A stretch of DNA of 64,000 bases from Angiostrongylus vasorum (taxonomy: Eukaryota > Nematoda > Chromadorea > Rhabditida > Metastrongylidae), in assembly GCA_018806985.1 (NCBI GenBank), contig JADANN010000302.1, positions 2,488,001-2,552,000 on the forward strand, in the 5' to 3' direction. Positions 1 through 11,904 of the stretch are shown one piece after another. A program made the translations under genes and the position numbers. Position 1 is the stretch's first letter, and each line of letters opens with the position of its first letter. The notes beneath the pieces were generated by a model, which was not told the DNA's origin, searched no databases, and worked only from the letters and a program-made list of their open reading frames with translations.

Positions 1-225
1 CATTCTAGACGTTCTTGAAAGCTCTTGAAAGCTCCCGAAACTGCCCACTTCTTCTTGCTTAACTCTTGTGCTAAGTCATTAATCAAGTAGATTTCTCGAC
101 CTAAATTGGCGCAGTTAGACCACTCGTAGATATTCGTTCGTTTGAGCGTGATGGTATTTACAAAGCCAATCCGTTTATCATGAATATCGCTTTTATGATA
201 TTTAGTTTGGCTCCATGATTCTTGC
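1..225 (-). mobile_element. RTE-clade LINE fragment, inverted part
   Basis: Read on the minus strand this gives a degenerate reverse-transcriptase C-terminal segment. Recognisable pieces are an FMINGL-like block and LGREIYLINDLAQEL, equivalent to the better copy at 5960-7440 (FMKNGL and DREINMMDDLAP). Stops and frame changes are present, so it is dead. It lies head-to-head with the + strand 3' fragment that follows, and the two are neighbouring segments of the same kind of element. Confidence 0.7.
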
Positions 226-560
226 TGCCCTAATGCAGGCTGCAGGGAACCGGTCGCTGCGTAATCAGGTTGAAAAATCACTTTGCGTTTTAGAACCCTA
301 GTCGAAAGGAAGCCGATGGAAGTCTCTTTCGTCACTGGTTTGAAAAACGCGGTCCGTAGCTCCGATCCACGTCTACGATCAAAGATCAAAGATGCCGTTC
401 TATGCGCCAAATCGTCGAAGATAACGTGCAGCGGACACCTAATGCGTATGAACGACGACCGATGAACAACAGCCGTTAGTGACTGGATTCTTCGGCATTC
501 AAACGTACTGCGGGAAGAATACTTATTCGATTGTCAGAGTTCTTTTACTAAAACCTTAGA
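226..560 (+). mobile_element. RTE-clade LINE 3' end fragment
   Basis: The + strand encodes the LINE C-terminal tail: VRSSDPRLRSKIKDAVLCAK, then GHLMRMNDDR and, after a stop, AVSDWI. The same blocks occur in the minus-strand LINE at 5960-7440 (IRSSDLRRRSRIKDAVLYAK, GHVMRMNDNR). No intact frame remains. Its position just right of an inverted upstream segment suggests a 5'-inverted LINE insertion. Confidence 0.75.
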
Positions 561-752
561 AGAAGGATATGGTGCTCAATAAGTCTGTAGAGCGAGGAGA
601 ACCCAATAAGATACTCTTGTCCGCGCAGAGAGAAATAGACGATTTATTGGCGCCTGCTCGCGTCTCTCAGAGAACAAAGGGGCGACAGATGATACCAGCG
701 GTAAATAATTATTACAAAAATAGAGATTTCTACATATAAATAATCCTACATA

Positions 753-1027
753 AAGGATAAAGCTCTCAGCGTTGAGCAATCCCTGAGGGATGCACCATGC
801 ATTCGACTTCATTAAGTACCATTGGAGGTGATTGAATGCATATCTGGCCTTTACAATAACTAACGATGGCCTACCGATGTATCGAGCCAGTGCTGCTGTC
901 CTCGCAGACAAGTCTGGTGCCAATTTGCCGATCCCAGAGGGATGGAAGGCTTGGTGAGCCATGGGCGCGGGGATCAATTCCACGTGTGTCGTAGTGGCGC
1001 CTCCAACCACTGCGCCACAAGCGTCCC
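753..1027 (-). mobile_element. SINE-A copy, tRNA-like head
   Basis: A 275 bp minus-strand copy. At its right end the reverse strand starts with a tRNA A-box-like TGGCGCAGTGG, followed by a B-box-like ATCGATCC. The left end is the SINE tail reading GAGCTTTATCCTT. It is flanked by a 15 bp target-site duplication with one mismatch, AAATAATCCTACATA at 738-752 and AAATAATCCTATATA at 1028-1042. Confidence 0.85.
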
Positions 1028-1302
1028 AAATAATCCTATATACGTGCCCGTAATTTCATACAAGCAAGTCTGTAAAGCAGCAGTTCATCTCTATAAAAAA
1101 CTTGTCCTGAACAATTTATATGTCCTTTGAGGCAGTGAATTCCAGTAATCTTCTATAATCCCTTTAACGCTTCTTTCGCTGTATTCCGACTGGATTATTT
1201 ACCTACCTGTGTTTGTTTAAACAACTTGAGAATTTTTTTAAAAATCAAATCATTGAAAAAATTCATACATTGTCGTCACACGTGATCGCTGATATTTTTT
1301 AG

Positions 1303-1531
1303 TTCGCTGGAAGGTATGCCACTTTACGGTCAAGTTTCTTTCGAGAGGGCTGATAATTCTATTATTAGCTTACCTCACTGTTGGAAACTGGAATGCAATA
1401 ATGAGCAAAATACTACACTTATCGTCTCTGCTGATCCTAGTGAACGACAAACAATCCATTTCATGCCTCAATTCGACATCGCTCAATACCCACCAACACC
1501 CGTCAGCGACGATGACACGGTAGACCATTAG
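1303..1531 (+). CDS. Orphan terminal coding exon, unknown gene
   Basis: A T-rich tract ending in an AG at 1301-1302 is followed by an open frame of about 75 codons ending in TAG at 1529-1531. The peptide is rich in ordinary residues (GMPLYGQVSFERADN, KLECNNEQNTTLIVSAD) and ends in an acidic PPTPVSDDDTVDH tail, so it looks like a genuine C-terminal exon rather than repeat. The cysteine/NNEQNTTLIVSADPSE stretch loosely resembles the last strands of a PH domain, but the tryptophan of the C-terminal helix is absent and this is only a hint. No partner exon is visible to the left, where the SINE and LINE pieces lie. It could be the end of a gene starting outside the window, or a decayed exon. Confidence 0.4.
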
Positions 1532-2024
1532 AAGAGCCGTTCTATATCTTTAGATGCTTGGATGACCAGTCTTCGCATGTTGTGCGACTCTTCCATTCGT
1601 TTCGTTGCATTACAGCCGACATGCGTGGTGGTTTCCGAGCTTTTATTGGCCTCAGATTAACTAAAAACTTTATGGCCTTCTTTCAGCAATGCGTTAAATG
1701 CTGGCAGCGCATAGTTTTCAGATTATGACTATAGGGAATTGTGAAATGGAAAGAGGTTTACTGTCTTGAAACGTGGATTTTTTTCAACGCAGTGGCGCTT
1801 CTTGGTATTCCGAATGACCTAAAATCACATGTTGTGGAGATCCCATCACATCTTATATCTAATGTTTTCTTTGTCGTCCATCATCTACGAATATCTTCGG
1901 ATTTGCACATGGGTTCGGCTGACACTCGAGTGCTTTGTCTTATTCGCGAATGCCATTGAATGCCAGTTTAAACGATTTTATGTACATATGTATATGTATA
2001 TATATAACCATTAGGCGGTATATA
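1532..2024. other. No supported gene
   Basis: Follows the orphan exon and may include its 3' UTR, though no AATAAA stands close to the stop. The short open frames here have no family resemblance. A TATATG-rich patch lies near 1980-2030. Confidence 0.4.
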
Positions 2025-2039
2025 TATCTGTATATCTGC

Positions 2040-2316
2040 GGCGTGTGTGACGCAGTGGTGGGAGGCGCCCTGCAACTCACACGTGGAATCGATCCCAGCT
2101 CCTACGGCCCACCAAACCTTCCATCCCTCGCGGTCGGCAAATTGGCACCAGACTTGTCTAGGAGTATAGCAGCATTGGCTCGATACATCGACCGCAAGTC
2201 ATTGTAAGGGCCATATATGCTTTCAATCACCTTCAAACAATGCTTAATGAAGTCGAATGCATGGCGCATCCCTCAGGAATTGATCAACGTAGAGAGTTTT
2301 ATCGCTTTATCCTCGT
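2040..2316 (+). mobile_element. SINE-A copy
   Basis: The head at about 2045 has GACGCAGTGGTGGGAGGCGCC (A-box region) and then GGAATCGATCCC (B-box-like). The tail ends ATCGCTTTATCC. The flanks TATCTGTATATCTGC (2025-2039) and TATCTGTGTATCTAC (2317-2331) form a 15 bp duplication with two mismatches, so the insertion is older than the copy at 59593. Confidence 0.8.
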
Positions 2317-2774
2317 TATCTGTGTATCTACAATGGGGAAAAATCCACTGTAAACTTCGAACTTTGGTGGACTCTCATCTGTTTTCATTTCTTTCTAGCT
2401 GTATCTGAGTTGCTCAATAACGTACTCTGACGCCGGTCGTCATTATCGGTGACTCATAATCTCTCATTTTCACTGGGCCATGTATGTCTAATATATTATT
2501 TAAAAAAAGCCTTTCAAGGAAACTGGAGTGAAAAGTTTAAAGAAAAAAACAAAAACGGAAATGACTTCAACAGTTAGTGATAAGAGACCAACGGTATCTA
2601 CATGAATGGCCACCTTGAGGGCTTCAACAGATTCGATAACAGCTTGGTTATATCATGTGATTTCAACGGTTCTCAGTAAATTTTATGTTGATAGAAGTTT
2701 TGAAAACTATAGATTTATGGATTACTGTGAATCTCTTCATCGACCTCAGATAAAAATACAGACCACTGTCGTAG

Positions 2775-3115
2775 GGGGACCGATAGCAGAGTGGTAGTCA
2801 TGCCGATCACCATGAGCACATTTGTGGTTGCATACCGTCCCGGGTTCGCCATGCATCCATTCCTTCTGGGGCTGGGAAATTTGTACCAGTCTTGTCCGGG
2901 AAAAGTTCACTTTCTGAATTCCAACTGGGAACCTTCTAGTGCGGATACTTCACGATTCCAAGGAGAGCCGACTCGACTAGCAATTAACGAGGCTCGTGAC
3001 GAAAGGAAAAATGCCTAAAAAATTAGCCGAACTCGCAAGCAAAAAGTTGGAATGCATTCGTGGATAATGGATGCCAAGAAAGAAATCAAATGTAAGGATT
3101 GCTGCGATCTACACA
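2775..3115 (+). mobile_element. SINE-B copy
   Basis: The head GATAGCAGAGTGGTAGTCATGCC resembles a tRNA A-box region, with CCGGGTTCGCC as the B-box. The tail TTCGTGGATAATGGATGCCA matches the tails of the other SINE-B copies at 46405, 49564 (minus), 51475 (minus) and 63240. The copy is diverged, and I saw no clean duplication around it. Confidence 0.6.
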
Positions 3116-5039
3116 CTAGATGATAGAAGGGGTCGTATAAAATAATATAAAATAACGTTATCATGAGGTACCTGCATGACTTCATCAGTGTCTATTAGCT
3201 TCCTTTGGTGGTAACGATTTGGCAACGCTCTAACTCATCTAAAAAACTCCGTGAGCGAAAAAACTACGAAAACCTTAACTGCGAGATTTAAGCCAACAAG
3301 AGTGAACCTTGAAAACCAGAAATCACTGGTGTAACGGAAATTGTGCTAAAGCTGGCGCGATTGTTCGAGAACAAAAGCCTATAAAATCTGCCAACTTCCA
3401 ACTTCCTAAAGCTATTTAATAAAGATTTGTGAAAGTCGTAAAAGGTTAGTGGAACGGCATGGACAACTTTGTCTGCACTTATATAATTGATACAATCAGA
3501 TTTATTAACACATCTGCGACGACGTGACCTCTACTGGAGCAACAGAATGCAACATTATTGCCCGCTTTCAATTTTGAACCACCATCACTTAGACTGCAGG
3601 GATTTTTTATCATTTCAATAAAACGTTTTAGCATCTACACATCTTTCCCTACAAGGCAAAAGTTTTTTTCGTACTAGATCGAATTTTGTGGAGTCCATGG
3701 CATGTAGTGTTTTTACATTTATTGCTTCAAGGCTTTTAAAATGCAATTGTACAAGCGATTCCGTTCAGCAGGACATGATGATCTTCCCGTGATATGCTGA
3801 TGTTGGTGGCAGCCATCTTTATATAGGAAATTTTAGAAGAATCTAGACTAATTTTTTACAGGATTCTAATTCCAAGAGATTCTAATTTTAAAGGATTTTT
3901 TTGTAAGGATTGTATCTACTCATTAGGCGACAGAGTAAAACAAGTTCTATAAGTATTGATTTTCTAAGCTCCTACACTGCTCTAATAATGATGAAACTAC
4001 TGTCTGTTGTCAAGAAACCAACTTCTTTGTCGTGAAACAGATTGCGATGTATTAAATAGTTAAGTGAAAAGGTTTTGAAAAGAAAGTCGATCGAGGCACT
4101 TAAAACGCCCCTATAGGTTGGATTGCTGTGGTTTTTAGCGATTCGTCAGAAACCAGAACTCTGACCAAACGAGTGTGACAACGGTTTTTTTCATGTTCGG
4201 AGAATTCTGACCAAACCAATAGCATGACGGCGGTTCGCAGCCGACCTACTCCCAATGTCTCCTTGTCGTACCTTTCGATATAATATTCTCGAAAAAGCGA
4301 AATAATGAATAAAAAGATGTTTTCTATTCTTAGTAATTTTAGGGCGCTGTGGTGGACTATGTTACCAGTTATTTTATTGCGTCATGAAATGTTCTCCAGG
4401 ATTATTACTGTTGGAATAGAAAACATTCTTTCTTCACCCATCAGATGTCACCTGTTTCCTTGCTTATTTTTCAGAAAAGAAAAACATTTCTGAATATGAA
4501 AATGCATCTGCTAGTATCAGAGTAAACACGTTGCAGATTTTTGTATATATCCTGTATCCTCATATCATGGTCTGACGTTGGAAAAACACTTTAAAACAAG
4601 GATATCTTGAAGGAAATAGAAGCAGATCTATAGATGTGACATGCTCATGTGTCCTACAATTCACGAGATCTGTGTTGTTGGCCCATAGTCGTGCTTCTTT
4701 AGTTCTTACATTACATTCTTACATTACATTACATACATTCTTCTCGGCTTTTTTTTCTGCAAACCTTTTTCCACATGGGTCGTGGAATGCGGTAAAAGTG
4801 ATTCTATATGTTCTTTATGAATCTACTTTGTAGTTATTTGAATGCTCAAATAGCTCATCATCATGTGACCTCCGGTCACTAACACTTCGTTAACTCATTC
4901 CGTTGTCTTTCCATCGTCATCTACGATGGAGCTGGACTTCATGGGTTGCTTCACCTGCAGCTTCAGCATCCGTCTTCCTCTTAGCTCATTAATATGTTGA
5001 ATGCTTATCATGAATGCTTTCCTCTGAAATCATACGGCA
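3116..5039. other. No supported gene
   Basis: About 1.9 kb of A+T-rich sequence. Open frames are short and without recognisable motifs. A small TTACATTACA simple repeat occurs near 4710-4735. Confidence 0.4.
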
Positions 5040-5282
5040 ACCATATTGGGGGCTTTCTCATACTTTCACCACAGGCACTCGCCAGTGATTCTGGATCAAA
5101 GGGAGGTCTACCAGGCTTTTTGCATTGTTATCTTTGTATTCCTGTGGCAGACTTTGGCCAGGCTGACCTAGGCACTCCAAGGAACCACAGTGGCTAAACC
5201 AGCAAAACTCCGAAAAAATGGAAATTATGCTGCGGCCCGCAGAAGCAGTAAAGCCGGTCATCCAAGTCTCCAAGTAGGTATC
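5040..5282 (+). mobile_element. SINE-D copy, 5'-truncated
   Basis: Shares with the other D copies the run from TTTGGCCAGGCTG through GGAACCACAGTGGCTAA and AGCAAAACTCCGAAAAA to the LINE-like tail with GCGGCCCGCAG. It ends near CCAAGTCTCCAAGTAGGTATC, a decayed form of the short terminal repeat. The first third of the element is missing or unrecognisable. Confidence 0.6.
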
Positions 5283-5289
5283 GTTGTAT

Positions 5290-5955
5290 TCCTCAAGAAC
5301 GAAAGCGATTTCTGCAGCAGTTAAAATGCTAGCGAAAAGTTGAAGTGCTGCCGATCCAATGCGATCTAACCGATTGTTATTTTGAACTTAGTCTTTCTAA
5401 CACAGTTACTTTTTATAGAAGGCTGAAGTATTTTTTTAGATCAAAACCATAGTTGAAATGTTGCCGTCATATAAGTTAGCAAAGCTTTCAGCTTCAGCCA
5501 ATAGGTTTTTACTTTTCTTAGCTAATTACTTTTGTTTATAGTGTGGTAGAGTTCAATTAACTGTGCACTATTTTCTCTTGTTCACTCAAATCGTGAATTT
5601 CCATCGCTCTCATTGCTTGCATGTCTTATTGGATTATGAAACGATTCTCTTATGTTTGTTTTTTTTATAGCTGTTCACAAACTCCGGGACAAACAAGTGT
5701 AAGTGATGTTTTTTAGGGAGATGTCAGGTACAAAGTCTGTATCCATTCGAAATTCTCATTCCTGGTTAAACTCGTTGTTCTTGCGCTCTCAATTACACAA
5801 TTCATTATTGTGCATTCACCTATATTACCTGTAGTTCCGTTGATCGTCAAGTGACTCGAGCGAGCAGGCGTTAGTAAATATTCCACTTCCCCCTCTCACG
5901 TGCAAGAGTAGCCCAGTGGGTTCTGCTCGCTCTAGCGACTCTTTGAGCGTGGTAC
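5290..5955. other. No supported gene
   Basis: Spacer between a SINE-D remnant and the LINE 3' end. No exon-like or repeat signature was recognised. Confidence 0.35.
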
Positions 5956-5959
5956 CTTT

Positions 5960-7440
5960 CTTCTAGGCTTCCTGCAAAAACTCTGATCATCGGGATCTTC
6001 CTGCAGTGGGTTTGACATCCCGAGTAATGCAGTCACTAACGGCCCTTGTCCATCGGTTGTCATTCATACGCATTACGTGCCCGGCACACTTTATCTTCAA
6101 CTTTTTTGGCGTATAGAACGGCATCTTTGATTCTTGATCGTCGACGCAGGTCGGAGCTTCGGATGCCATTTCTTACTTGTGTGAAACGGGATACTCCGAG
6201 CATCGTCCTTTCGACTGCGCGTCCAATAACGCGAAGTGATCTTTCATCCTGCTTGTGCAGCGACCATGTTTCTGACGCATATCTTAAGGCAGGAAGCACC
6301 ATTGAGTCAAAAAGATGGCCACCGGAGTTTGGTGCTCTTTGCTGTCTTCACTACATCCTCTATAGTCTTGAAGGCTCTCCAAGCCGCTCGTTTCCTTCTG
6401 CTCAGCTATGGAGCTAAGTCGTCCATCATATTGATTTCCCGATCCAGAGAGACATAACTGGAGCATTCGGAGATATTCGTTCCGTTGAGCGTAAACGGGG
6501 CATACGAAACCAATCCGTTCTTCATGAACATCGTTTTTGTGAGATTTAGTCGAGGACCAATCTTTCCACAGGCTTTATCAAAGTCGGAAAGCATACGCTC
6601 CACTTGGCTAATGTTTGGTGTCATAAGGACGATGTCATCAGCAAAGCGAAGATGGTGTAACTGCCGACCATCGATTTCCACTCCCATATTATCCCCGTTC
6701 CAATGTTCGCATGACGTTCTGGAGGGTGGCGGTAAATAATTTTTGCGAGATGGAATCGCCTTGCCTAACTCCTCTTTTGACGTCGATATTAACGTCGTCG
6801 TAGAATGGTGACATCTTGGTTGTAAAATTTTCGCACAGCTCATGAAGAAATATTATATATTGAGTCTGATACTGATACTATTATATACAGTCACTATACT
6901 CTCTTATTGTCCAGAGCTTCCATGACTGCTTCTATCTCAAATGAGTCAAAAGGCTTCTTTAAGTCGAAGAAAGTGAGGCAGAGCGGTCTTTTTGTACTCT
7001 GGCGATGCTTCATTGAGTCTTGTTATTGTTATTCTTATTTATTATTATTTGTTATCATGTGGAAGTGATCCATCGCACTCAGTCCTTTTACCCTGCTTGC
7101 TCATATGGCTGTCCTTCGTCCAGGGTTCTCTCAGTCCTTTTTAAGATGACTCGAGTGGAAAGTTTGTGGACGGGCAGACAGCAAGCAGATTGGGCGATAG
7201 ATGTCAATATCCTGGAGATCAATTTGAACCACAGTACGGTCTTGCTGGTCTTCCACTGAGTAGGGACCTTGCATTCAGACAGGTAACGTGTGAACTGCCG
7301 AGCCTGTATGTTTACGAAGACTGGCGGCCGGTTCTTCAGATGTTCAGATCTTATGCTCTCAGAACCTGGTGCTGTTCGATTTTTTCTCCGACGAAATCGC
7401 ATGTCGGATTTCGGAACGGCGAGACGGTAGTACGACAACC
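5960..7440 (-). mobile_element. RTE-clade LINE reverse transcriptase remnant
   Basis: A 5'-truncated LINE read on the minus strand. From right to left it shows an RT N-terminal part (NRTAPGSESIRSEHLK and YLSECKVPTQWKTSKTVL, about 7438-7240), a decayed middle, the palm motif FADDIVLMTPN (about 6640-6610), and the C-terminal RTE-type tail (YASETW, RRRSRIKDAVLYAK, AGHVMRMNDNRWTRAVSD) ending near 5960. Frames shift at several points and stops are present. An insertion-like AT-rich patch lies at about 6840-6900. The RT would have copied its own RNA at a nicked target; this copy cannot. It is probably from the same family as the fragments at 1-560, 14425-14700 and 31120-31450. Confidence 0.85.
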
Positions 7441-8331
7441 AAGGTCCATAGAAAATCGATATTTTGAGTTACTAACTTATTCCAACATGTCGAAAATCAA
7501 TCACTGAGAGCTCGTCAAAGCTAGACTTCGTAAATTTCTAGTAGAAAGCTATGGTTGTGGTAGTTATAACATGCTCTTTTCTAGAAAAATGGCTTACAGA
7601 TATTACACGAGTTTGTTAGAAATCTTTACTACAGCTCACGTTTCGGCACGGGAGTATATCCCACATGTGCGTAATCATAACAACGAAGCGAGTTCAGTAA
7701 AATAGTTACAAATCTAGTGTTGTGGCTAGAAGTTTCCTCGATAGAAGAACTCATTAAGTTAGTCGACCACATGCCGTTCATCATCCTGGAAGTTATTCGA
7801 CTTGAAAACTGATGTAAATTTCATGATTTAGTAGACATCTTAGTGAAGACGAAGGTTTTGATATTGAGTCACCCTTCTAGTTAGCTACCGACCTTAATAC
7901 TAAAAAGAGTAACAAATGTTACTGTAATGTGTTATACATTAGCCTCCAATCACAGCATCGTAGAAGTGAATGAATACACATTTGGTCTACACACTGAGTT
8001 TTCGTGGTGTATCGATGTATAAAGTAATTACTTTCATTCTCGAAGAAAAGTGAGGTAGTAATTTGCCAGTCCTAGAAGAGTCTGAGACTTGGTAACCGTT
8101 CAAAAATTGCCTCATACGTCAACTACTGTGTTCCTTGCGCCTTCCGAGTTAACAGATCTTTGTGCAGCCATAAAGCGTGGCGAGGTCTAGACGAATTATA
8201 GGATAAGAAAAATGCAGCTCTCGGTGTTAATCAATCCCTCCATACGCATTGCTCCCGGCGCCTGATGGTCTCATGGAATCGTCGAGATGCCTCACAGCTG
8301 TTAGCTTAAACGTATTCGTTTATATTATTAC
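7441..8331. other. Mostly featureless; small SINE-A tail scrap
   Basis: No gene seen. At about 8200-8245 a minus-strand scrap of SINE-A tail (GGATAAGAAAAATGCAGCTC, then TCAATCCCT) is recognisable. At about 7630-7645 CTCACGTTTCGGC resembles half of the PLE ribozyme-like motif, but the rest is absent. Confidence 0.35.
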
Positions 8332-8342
8332 TAGGTTTTTCA

Positions 8343-8614
8343 GAGGGCACGTGTACCACACTGGTTAGAGGCGTTAGGCAATACACATGGGGTCGATCCC
8401 GCAAACGTGGTTGACCAAGCCCTGTACTGCCACGGTGTCGGCAAGACTTGTCTCGGAAGACAGCAGTACTGGCTCGATGCATCGGTAGCCCACCGCGATT
8501 CACTGTAAAGCTAGAAATGCATTCAATCACCTCCAACGAAGCTTAATAAATTTAAATACATGACGTATCCCTCAGGGATCGATTAGCTCCGCGAGCTTTA
8601 TCCTTTTTATCCAT
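8343..8614 (+). mobile_element. SINE-A copy
   Basis: A 272 bp diverged copy with a B-box-like GGGGTCGATCCC, the internal SINE-A core (ACTGGCTCGATGCATCGGTAG), and a tail ending GCGAGCTTTATCC. It is flanked by a perfect 11 bp duplication TAGGTTTTTCA at 8332-8342 and 8615-8625. Confidence 0.8.
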
Positions 8615-8699
8615 TAGGTTTTTCAAAAAATTAATGGATGATTTTAACCTGCGTTTTTGAAAGTGGCATGTATTGGATAGTACAATAATCCTTATTAAT

Positions 8700-9175
8700 C
8701 GAACCAAAAATCATCATATCCTACAAATTTTTGTCTGCAAGCAACAAATTTATTTGTCCGTTTGCATGAAATTGTGCAGTTCCGGAAGCGTTGAAGCTCT
8801 TGAAAAGCAGTTCCAGCCTCAACTTGGTCTCTTGAAGCATTTCTATAGGTAGGGAAGATGTTCGGCGAGTATAGTATAGGCAGGGATTCATAGTCCGGCC
8901 CGTTCAACATCTGCAGCATCGGTTGCGTGAAGTGCTGCAATTTCGTGTGCCATCCATTCTTCGAGTTTGTTCGGCTTTCAAATCTCTTCTTCATGCCCGA
9001 AATAGTTGCGATACTTAAAGGAGCTTCTTCTGGGAGTTACTGAACAGCTGTTGGTGCATTCGCTTTCACCAAAGCCCTCAGTGCACTTTCATCAATAGCA
9101 GTAAAATGCTTGTCAACTCCCACGTCTTCAGTGTGGAATTCGGTGCAGCGAAGTTCTCCAAAATCAACGACCATT
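8700..9175 (-). pseudogene. mariner-type transposase remnant
   Basis: On the minus strand, near 9100-9040, the frame FTAIDESALRALVKANAPTA resembles the mariner helix-turn-helix segment that follows the GRP linker. After a stop, further decayed sequence leads into LEEWMAHEIA in another frame, the counterpart of the conserved LDKWVPHEL block. Downstream the frame breaks repeatedly, and no catalytic DDD residues or terminal inverted repeats can be placed. Dead DNA transposon; family assignment rests on short blocks only. Confidence 0.55.
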
Positions 9176-10665
9176 GCACTTTGCATTCGTTAGCATTTAC
9201 TTGGCGTCATACCTCATTGCTGTTCCAAGCTTTTTCCACTGCGTTGCGGCAGAGTTTGAATCCGTGAAGGCAAATTTGTTTGACTGGTTTTCTACTGTCT
9301 TAATTCCTAACGTGCGAAATCTTTCAAAAGTGTGTTTTATATTACAACTAAATAATATATGCCGAATTTGAGTAAGGCGAGCATTCTGCTAACACAAAGC
9401 AACCTGAAAAATACCTTTTTTTCTTACCTGAAAAAAGAAAAGCTTTTGTCAAAACATGCACAAGGGAAAAGCACTAACAAATCCGGCATCAACTTCCGTG
9501 CAACCTAGGGCTGTTTTTTGACATTACTGTTATTACGATCAGTGCATAATCATTGGTATAGCAACTATTCCCAGAATAGTCTCTGTTTCTTTCTATATCT
9601 ATTTCTATCTTTCTATTAATGTATGTTTCTGTAGTAAGGGACCATATCCACTGTCCCGCAAGTTGCCTAGCAAATGTCGTAGTACGTAAATGTTTTTGAT
9701 CCCATCCTAAGGAACTTCGATCGCTATAAACAGTCTTGTTATGCAAATCTATTTTTGCAACCTGAACTTGTTGCTTGTTACTACTGTCCAAAAGTCATCA
9801 CGCGTACAATAACAAGAAGGGCATGAGGATGTTTGCGAGAGCTGTCTTCCGCCGCCGATCTCTTGTTTAGAGAGGATATAGAAACGGTAGCCGACGAATG
9901 TTTTCGGTAAAAATGCTGGACCGGTGCCAAATACCGCCCCCCTGGTTCGTCCCCTGTCAGGGTTCTTCCGCTTTTGGATCGGTACCGTATTGATGTCGTG
10001 TGTCACCAAGTTTGAGGTATTGCGCTGTGACAACTACGAAAAGTCTCACGTGGCGTCTTCTCACGAAGTCGAGTATTCTGCTTAAAGCTAGTGGTTATTC
10101 GATGCCGAGAACTGACTCGAAGGCCTGTTTTCCACTAGTAACTGCATTAATTGGTATCATAACAGAGTAGGCTTGCAATGTACTCTTCTAATATCATTAC
10201 AACAAAGCAGAAGTTAAATGCGATCCTGAAGGGTAGTTTCTTTAGACGATTTTGAAGTGATATAACTAGGCTCTAGTTACAACTTTCATGTCAGTCGTGA
10301 TCACATTATTCAGCGAGAAAGTTGAGAGTACCTAGTAATCACCATTTGTCCATGCACAAGGGTCGCACAAGGTACGCATTCTTGCCGGGGTATCTTTCTC
10401 CATTTTTTTTACACGAAAGTGGGCAGAAGAAGTTCGCCGGTCTCGGTCTCGGCTTAAGTTTACTTTTTACTGAGTGTTCTACTGATGTCGAATCTTTTTC
10501 AATTAAACAGAGTCTGCATGAGATGAACAACCTCTGCAAATTTTCGACACTTTTATAAACTCTTTCCAGTTGAGATGGAACAACAAATTATTTCCATGGA
10601 CACAACTTTATTAATCAAAATCAAAAACTTTAGTGGCTACAGTATTTCGGAAGAAGGGAAACAAT
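9176..10665. other. No supported gene
   Basis: Short open frames on both strands (for example about 9749-10033 minus and 10322-10558 plus) show no domain that I recognise. I see no exon with matching splice sites. Confidence 0.35.
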
Positions 10666-10671
10666 AATGTC

Positions 10672-11475
10672 GAAAGCGGCCTTCATTTAACCTCGGCAGT
10701 CGAATAATCAACATGTGTTTACATTCGATGTTCTTCTTCAATAAGCAGACACGAGGTTGTTATTATAGAATTTATTAGGATACAATAGCTGACGTTTCGG
10801 CGGTTTCCCCTTCTTCAGAGCTTGGAAAGGTCAAAACGAGATGCGATCTCCTTGGCCAAACACTTTTGTAACCCCAGCAGATAAAACTTAGCAAATAAAT
10901 TTGCATTCGCATAAGAAACAGCTTCATTTAAACACCTACCGTTTATTCGTTGTAAGAATTTCAGTTAGCTGGTGGATAGCAGCCGCATAGCGTAGTCATA
11001 CATGGGCAAGGACTGTGCCTGGGTCAAGTCATTCTTGAATCAGCCTGTAGTGTGGCGCCAGGTCACGAATGATGACAAACACTCCTCCTTGCGAATCATT
11101 TCTGAATTTTTGGAATGGATTCAAAACGCTTCAAGAGTTATACGCGCTGATGTTTTCGATTCCTGCGTGAGGATAGTGACTCCTACTTAGAAATCTTCTC
11201 CGTTGTGTTCCTGCATCCTGTGCACGCCTAGTGAGGTGTTTTGTTTGAATTTAGATTTACCGACTAGGTGTTCTTTTATGCGGACGCAGAGCGGTCTACC
11301 CGTTTCGCCAACGTATTCGTCCCCGCACGCTTTACAAGAGATCAGATAGACTGTACCCGAACTCAGATAGACCACTGCTTCTGATGTTTGCGCACCAACG
11401 TCACCATTGCTTTTGACGGCGGTAAACTTACGACAGTTATGGTTTTTTCGATCACATCCGTCATAGCTCATAGCC
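10672..11475 (-). mobile_element. Penelope-like element, 3' end with GIY-YIG domain
   Basis: A 5'-truncated PLE. The minus strand from 11471 reads a zinc-finger-like lead and then the GIY-YIG core VYLISCKACGDEYVGETG and RPLCVRIKEHLVGK, a nuclease that nicks target DNA for retrotransposition. Later frames hold TLEAFWI. Beyond the stop comes a ribozyme-like motif (10787-10823) and, at 10680-10705, TTTAACCTCGGCAG, the terminal hook shared by other PLEs here. The reading frame breaks after DF. Confidence 0.85.
10787..10823 (-). ncRNA. Hammerhead-ribozyme-like motif of PLE
   Basis: On the minus strand CTGAAGA, a G-rich/C-rich short hairpin (AGGGG..CCGCC), GAAACGTC and then AGCT are in hammerhead order. 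The GCT before CTGAAGA can pair with the AGC after the predicted cut as helix I. Helix III would be only the self-complementary ACGT, as described for ribozymes of Penelope-like elements, which act best as dimers. An extra A lies at the base of helix II. Confidence 0.6.
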
Positions 11476-11904
11476 GATTTCTAATCGCATGTTTGTTTTT
11501 CCTTCTACCCTCTAGTTGTTAGTGTTCTGCTAGCATTCTAGGTATTTTGAGGACGCCGAAAAATTCTCTCTATCGTTGTCTACTTTTTTTTAAAAAATAA
11601 CTGCGAAGTAATGCCGTCTAATGGTGAAAATTACATTAAGGAAGTAGATACAGCCTAGTTTCATACACAAGTAATGGGAAGGTACCACTGCTTAGAGACG
11701 ATTTAGTAACTGGATTCCACTTCAACTGATCGTATTTTTTAGGAACAAACCATGTTATTCATAATTCTTGTTGCTAGCAGTTATCTAAAGAAGTGAGTCT
11801 AGTTAACTAGGAAAATCAAATGATATAAGTATACGTGACCCTACATGTGTCTTTCACTCTGTTCACTAGAGTTAACGAATGATTAACGAGATCATTGGCA
11901 AACA
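11476..11904. other. No supported feature
   Basis: A+T-rich spacer between a PLE end and a degenerate SINE-A. Confidence 0.3.
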
